Shown here: positions 4,188 to 6,111 of the stretch, piece after piece
How the letters are laid out: the number at the start of each line of letters is the position of its first letter
Numbering within the stretch: the stretch's first letter is position 1
Origin: Thioalkalivibrio sp.
Lineage (GTDB): Bacteria > Pseudomonadota > Gammaproteobacteria > Ectothiorhodospirales > Ectothiorhodospiraceae
Direction of reading: 5' to 3'
DNA: 6,111 nucleotides
Assembly: GCA_018224485.1 (NCBI GenBank)
Contig: JAGTVE010000298.1
Location: forward strand, 1 to 6,111
Position numbers and translations under genes: made by a program
The notes under the pieces: model-generated
What the model was told of the DNA's origin: nothing
The model's input: only the letters and a program-made list of their open reading frames with translations
The model's database searches: none

Positions 4188-6111
4188 ATGACCGCCGAGC
4201 GCATTCGCGAGATTCCCTACAACTACACCTCCTTCTCCGATCGCGAGATCGTGATCCGCTTCCTCGGCGCCGACACCTGGGACCTTCTGAACGAACTCCG
4301 CGGCGAGCGCCGCACCGGCGTCTCCGCACGCATGCTCTTCGAGGTGCTGGGCGACCTCTGGGTGGTCTCCCGCAACCCCTACATCCAGGACGACCTGCTC
4401 GGCCACCGCAAGCGCCGCGAGGAGCTGATCGAGGCGATGCAGCACCGGATCGAGCAGATCGTCGCGCGCGCCGATGGCAACGACAAGGCCCTGAAGCTCG
4501 CCCGGGAAGCAAGGGACGCCGTGCGGGCCTTTGCCCAGGAATTCCGCGATACCGCCAAGCTGCGCAGCCGGGTGCGCAAGCGCCTGTCCGGCCTCACCCG
4601 GAAGGACAACATCGAGTTCGGCGGCCTGGCCCGCGTGTCGCACGTGACCGACGCCACCGACTGGCGCGTGGAGCTCCCCTTCGTGGTCCTCACGCCGGAT
4701 TCCGAGGCCGAGATGGCCCGGCTGGTCGAGGCCTGCATCGAACTGGGCCTGACCGTGATCCCGCGCGGCGGCGGCACCGGCTACACCGGCAGCGCGGTCC
4801 CGCTGACGCCGCGCGCGGCGGTGATCAACACGGAGAAGCTCGAGGGCATCGGGGAGGTGGTCCACAAGCCGCTGCCGGGCGTCGACCGCGACGTCGCCAC
4901 GGTGCATGTCGAGGCCGGCGTGGTCACGCGCCGGGTCTCCGAACTCGCCGGCGAGAACGGCGTGGTCTTCGCGGTCGATCCCACCTCGCAGGACGCCTCC
5001 ACCATCGGCGGCAACATCGCGATGAACGCCGGCGGCAAGAAGGCGGTGCTCTGGGGCACCGCGCTCGACAACCTCGCCTCCTGGCGCATGGTCACGCCGC
5101 AGGCGGACTGGCTGCAGGTGGAACGGCTCGACCACAACCTCGGCCGGATCCACGACGCGGAGCGGGTCCGCTTCCGGATCACCCGCTTCGGCCCCGACGG
5201 CAGCACCCCCCGCGGCGAGCCCGAGGAGCTGGAACTGCCCGGCCCCGCCTTTCGCAAGGCCGGCCTCGGCAAGGACGTGACCGACAAGGCCCTGATGGGC
5301 CTTCCGGGCATCCAGAAGGAGGGTTGCGACGGGCTGATCACCTCGGCCGAGTTCATCCTGCACCGGATGCCGGCCTTCGTGCGCACCGTGTGCCTGGAGT
5401 TCTACGGATCCGACCTGCACCAGGCGGTGCCGGCGATCGTCGAGATCAAGGACGCGGTGGACGCGGATCCCGACGTGCTGCTCGCGGGCCTGGAACACCT
5501 CGACGAGCGCTATGTCCGGGCCGTGAAGTACACCCCCAAGGGCGCCCGCGGCGAGGCCCCGAAGATGGTGCTGATCGCCGACATCGTCTCCGACGACGAA
5601 GACGCGCTGGCCCGGCGCGCGGCAGCGATGGTGCGTTCCGCGAACGCCCGCAACGGCGACGGCTTCATCGCGGTGAGCCCCGAGGCCCGCAAGCGCTTCT
5701 GGGCAGACCGCGCGCGCACCGCAGCGATCGCCGCGCACACCAACGCCTTCAAGATCAACGAGGACGTGGTGATCCCGCTGGAGCGCCTTGCCGAATACAC
5801 CGAGGGGGTCGAGACCCTGAACGTGCGCGAGTCGCTGAAGAACAAGCGCGCGATGGTCGACGAGATCCTGGTCTCCCTGCGCGGCGAATACCCGGAACTG
5901 CGCAAACTGCTCGGCGAACGCGGGAGCGAGGGCCAGCAGTGGTTCGAGGCCAAGCGCGAACGCGCGCTCGAGGTGCTGGAGGCAGTGCGCGCGCGCTGGG
6001 CCGAGATCGACGAGCACTTCTTCAGTGCCGCGACGGACTGCGAGGCGTGGCTGGATGACAGCGCCCGGGCGGATCTGCGCCCCGGCGACCGGCTGATCGA
6101 CCTGCTGCTGC
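4188..6111 (+). CDS. FAD-linked oxidase, DUF3683 / D-lactate-glycolate dehydrogenase type (partial, 3' end outside window)
   Basis: The frame is open from the ATG at 4188 to the window end (641 codons plus one base) with no stop. Residues 1 to about 110 form a DUF3683 domain, recognised by REIPYNYTSFSDREIVIRFL, GERRTGVSARML and NPYIQDDLLGHRKRR. A PCMH-type FAD-binding domain follows: PRGGGTGYTG (from Pro192), which binds the FAD pyrophosphate, and DPTSQDASTIGGNIAMNAGG (from Asp264). The segment after about 350 fits the FAD-oxidase C-terminal domain (LPGIQKEGCDGLITSAEF; NAFKINEDVVIPLERL). From memory, family members are about 1,280 residues and end in 4Fe-4S ferredoxin and cysteine-rich domains, so about half is missing here. 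The expected role is oxidation of a 2-hydroxy acid (D-lactate, glycolate or similar) with electrons passed to the respiratory chain. The substrate is not readable. It lies 120 bp after aceK, same strand; AAGG at 4173-4176 is a weak Shine-Dalgarno. Confidence 0.92.
   Translation, partial: MTAERIREIPYNYTSFSDREIVIRFLGADTWDLLNELRGERRTGVSARMLFEVLGDLWVVSRNPYIQDDLLGHRKRREELIEAMQHRIEQIVARADGNDKALKLAREARDAVRAFAQEFRDTAKLRSRVRKRLSGLTRKDNIEFGGLARVSHVTDATDWRVELPFVVLTPDSEAEMARLVEACIELGLTVIPRGGGTGYTGSAVPLTPRAAVINTEKLEGIGEVVHKPLPGVDRDVATVHVEAGVVTRRVSELAGENGVVFAVDPTSQDASTIGGNIAMNAGGKKAVLWGTALDNLASWRMVTPQADWLQVERLDHNLGRIHDAERVRFRITRFGPDGSTPRGEPEELELPGPAFRKAGLGKDVTDKALMGLPGIQKEGCDGLITSAEFILHRMPAFVRTVCLEFYGSDLHQAVPAIVEIKDAVDADPDVLLAGLEHLDERYVRAVKYTPKGARGEAPKMVLIADIVSDDEDALARRAAAMVRSANARNGDGFIAVSPEARKRFWADRARTAAIAAHTNAFKINEDVVIPLERLAEYTEGVETLNVRESLKNKRAMVDEILVSLRGEYPELRKLLGERGSEGQQWFEAKRERALEVLEAVRARWAEIDEHFFSAATDCEAWLDDSARADLRPGDRLIDLLL

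Noticed and set aside
4161..6017. Minus-strand open frame of 618 codons
   Set aside because: It is a shadow of the plus-strand FAD-linked oxidase, which has strong family motifs; the antisense product is compositionally biased and unrecognisable.

Overview
The window is GC-rich DNA (by eye well over 60% G+C in the genes) from a proteobacterium, most likely a gammaproteobacterium, possibly a Chromatiales/Ectothiorhodospiraceae-type lineage, though a betaproteobacterium cannot be excluded. The grounds are the presence of AceK (isocitrate dehydrogenase kinase/phosphatase, essentially a proteobacterial enzyme), an isocitrate lyase close to the short enterobacterial AceA form, and a DUF3683-type FAD-linked oxidase. 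Lineage placement is inference from remembered homologues, not from a search.

Layout, left to right. (1) 4-594, minus: a complete Uma2-family PD-(D/E)XK nuclease-like protein. (2) 595-806: a non-coding gap with three GC-rich hairpins that resemble REP/BIME elements; the one nearest aceA may also act as its terminator. (3) 807-2123, minus: complete aceA, isocitrate lyase, with a strong ribosome binding site. (4) 2124-2261: a 138-bp divergent regulatory region. It holds a plausible sigma70 promoter for aceA, a tandem AGACTA repeat with 10-bp periodicity inside the promoter spacer, and a small TTGCAGCAA palindrome. (5) 2262-4067, plus: complete aceK. (6) 4068-4187: a 120-bp gap with GC-rich inverted repeats and no convincing promoter. 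(7) 4188 to the window end, plus: the first 641 codons of a large FAD-linked oxidase (DUF3683, FAD-binding and FAD-oxidase C-terminal domains), cut off by the window edge.

Functionally, the centre is the glyoxylate-bypass branch point. AceK inactivates isocitrate dehydrogenase by phosphorylation, and AceA takes the spared isocitrate to glyoxylate and succinate. In Escherichia coli these genes lie in one aceBAK operon; here they are divergently transcribed and malate synthase is not in the window. The flavoprotein downstream of aceK is of the D-lactate/glycolate dehydrogenase type. If it oxidises glycolate it would feed the same glyoxylate pool, but its substrate cannot be read from the sequence. 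I see no phage, insertion sequence, CRISPR, tRNA or rRNA in the window, and nothing that amounts to an undescribed system. The points worth a second look are the shared aceA/aceK regulatory region and the gene linkage.
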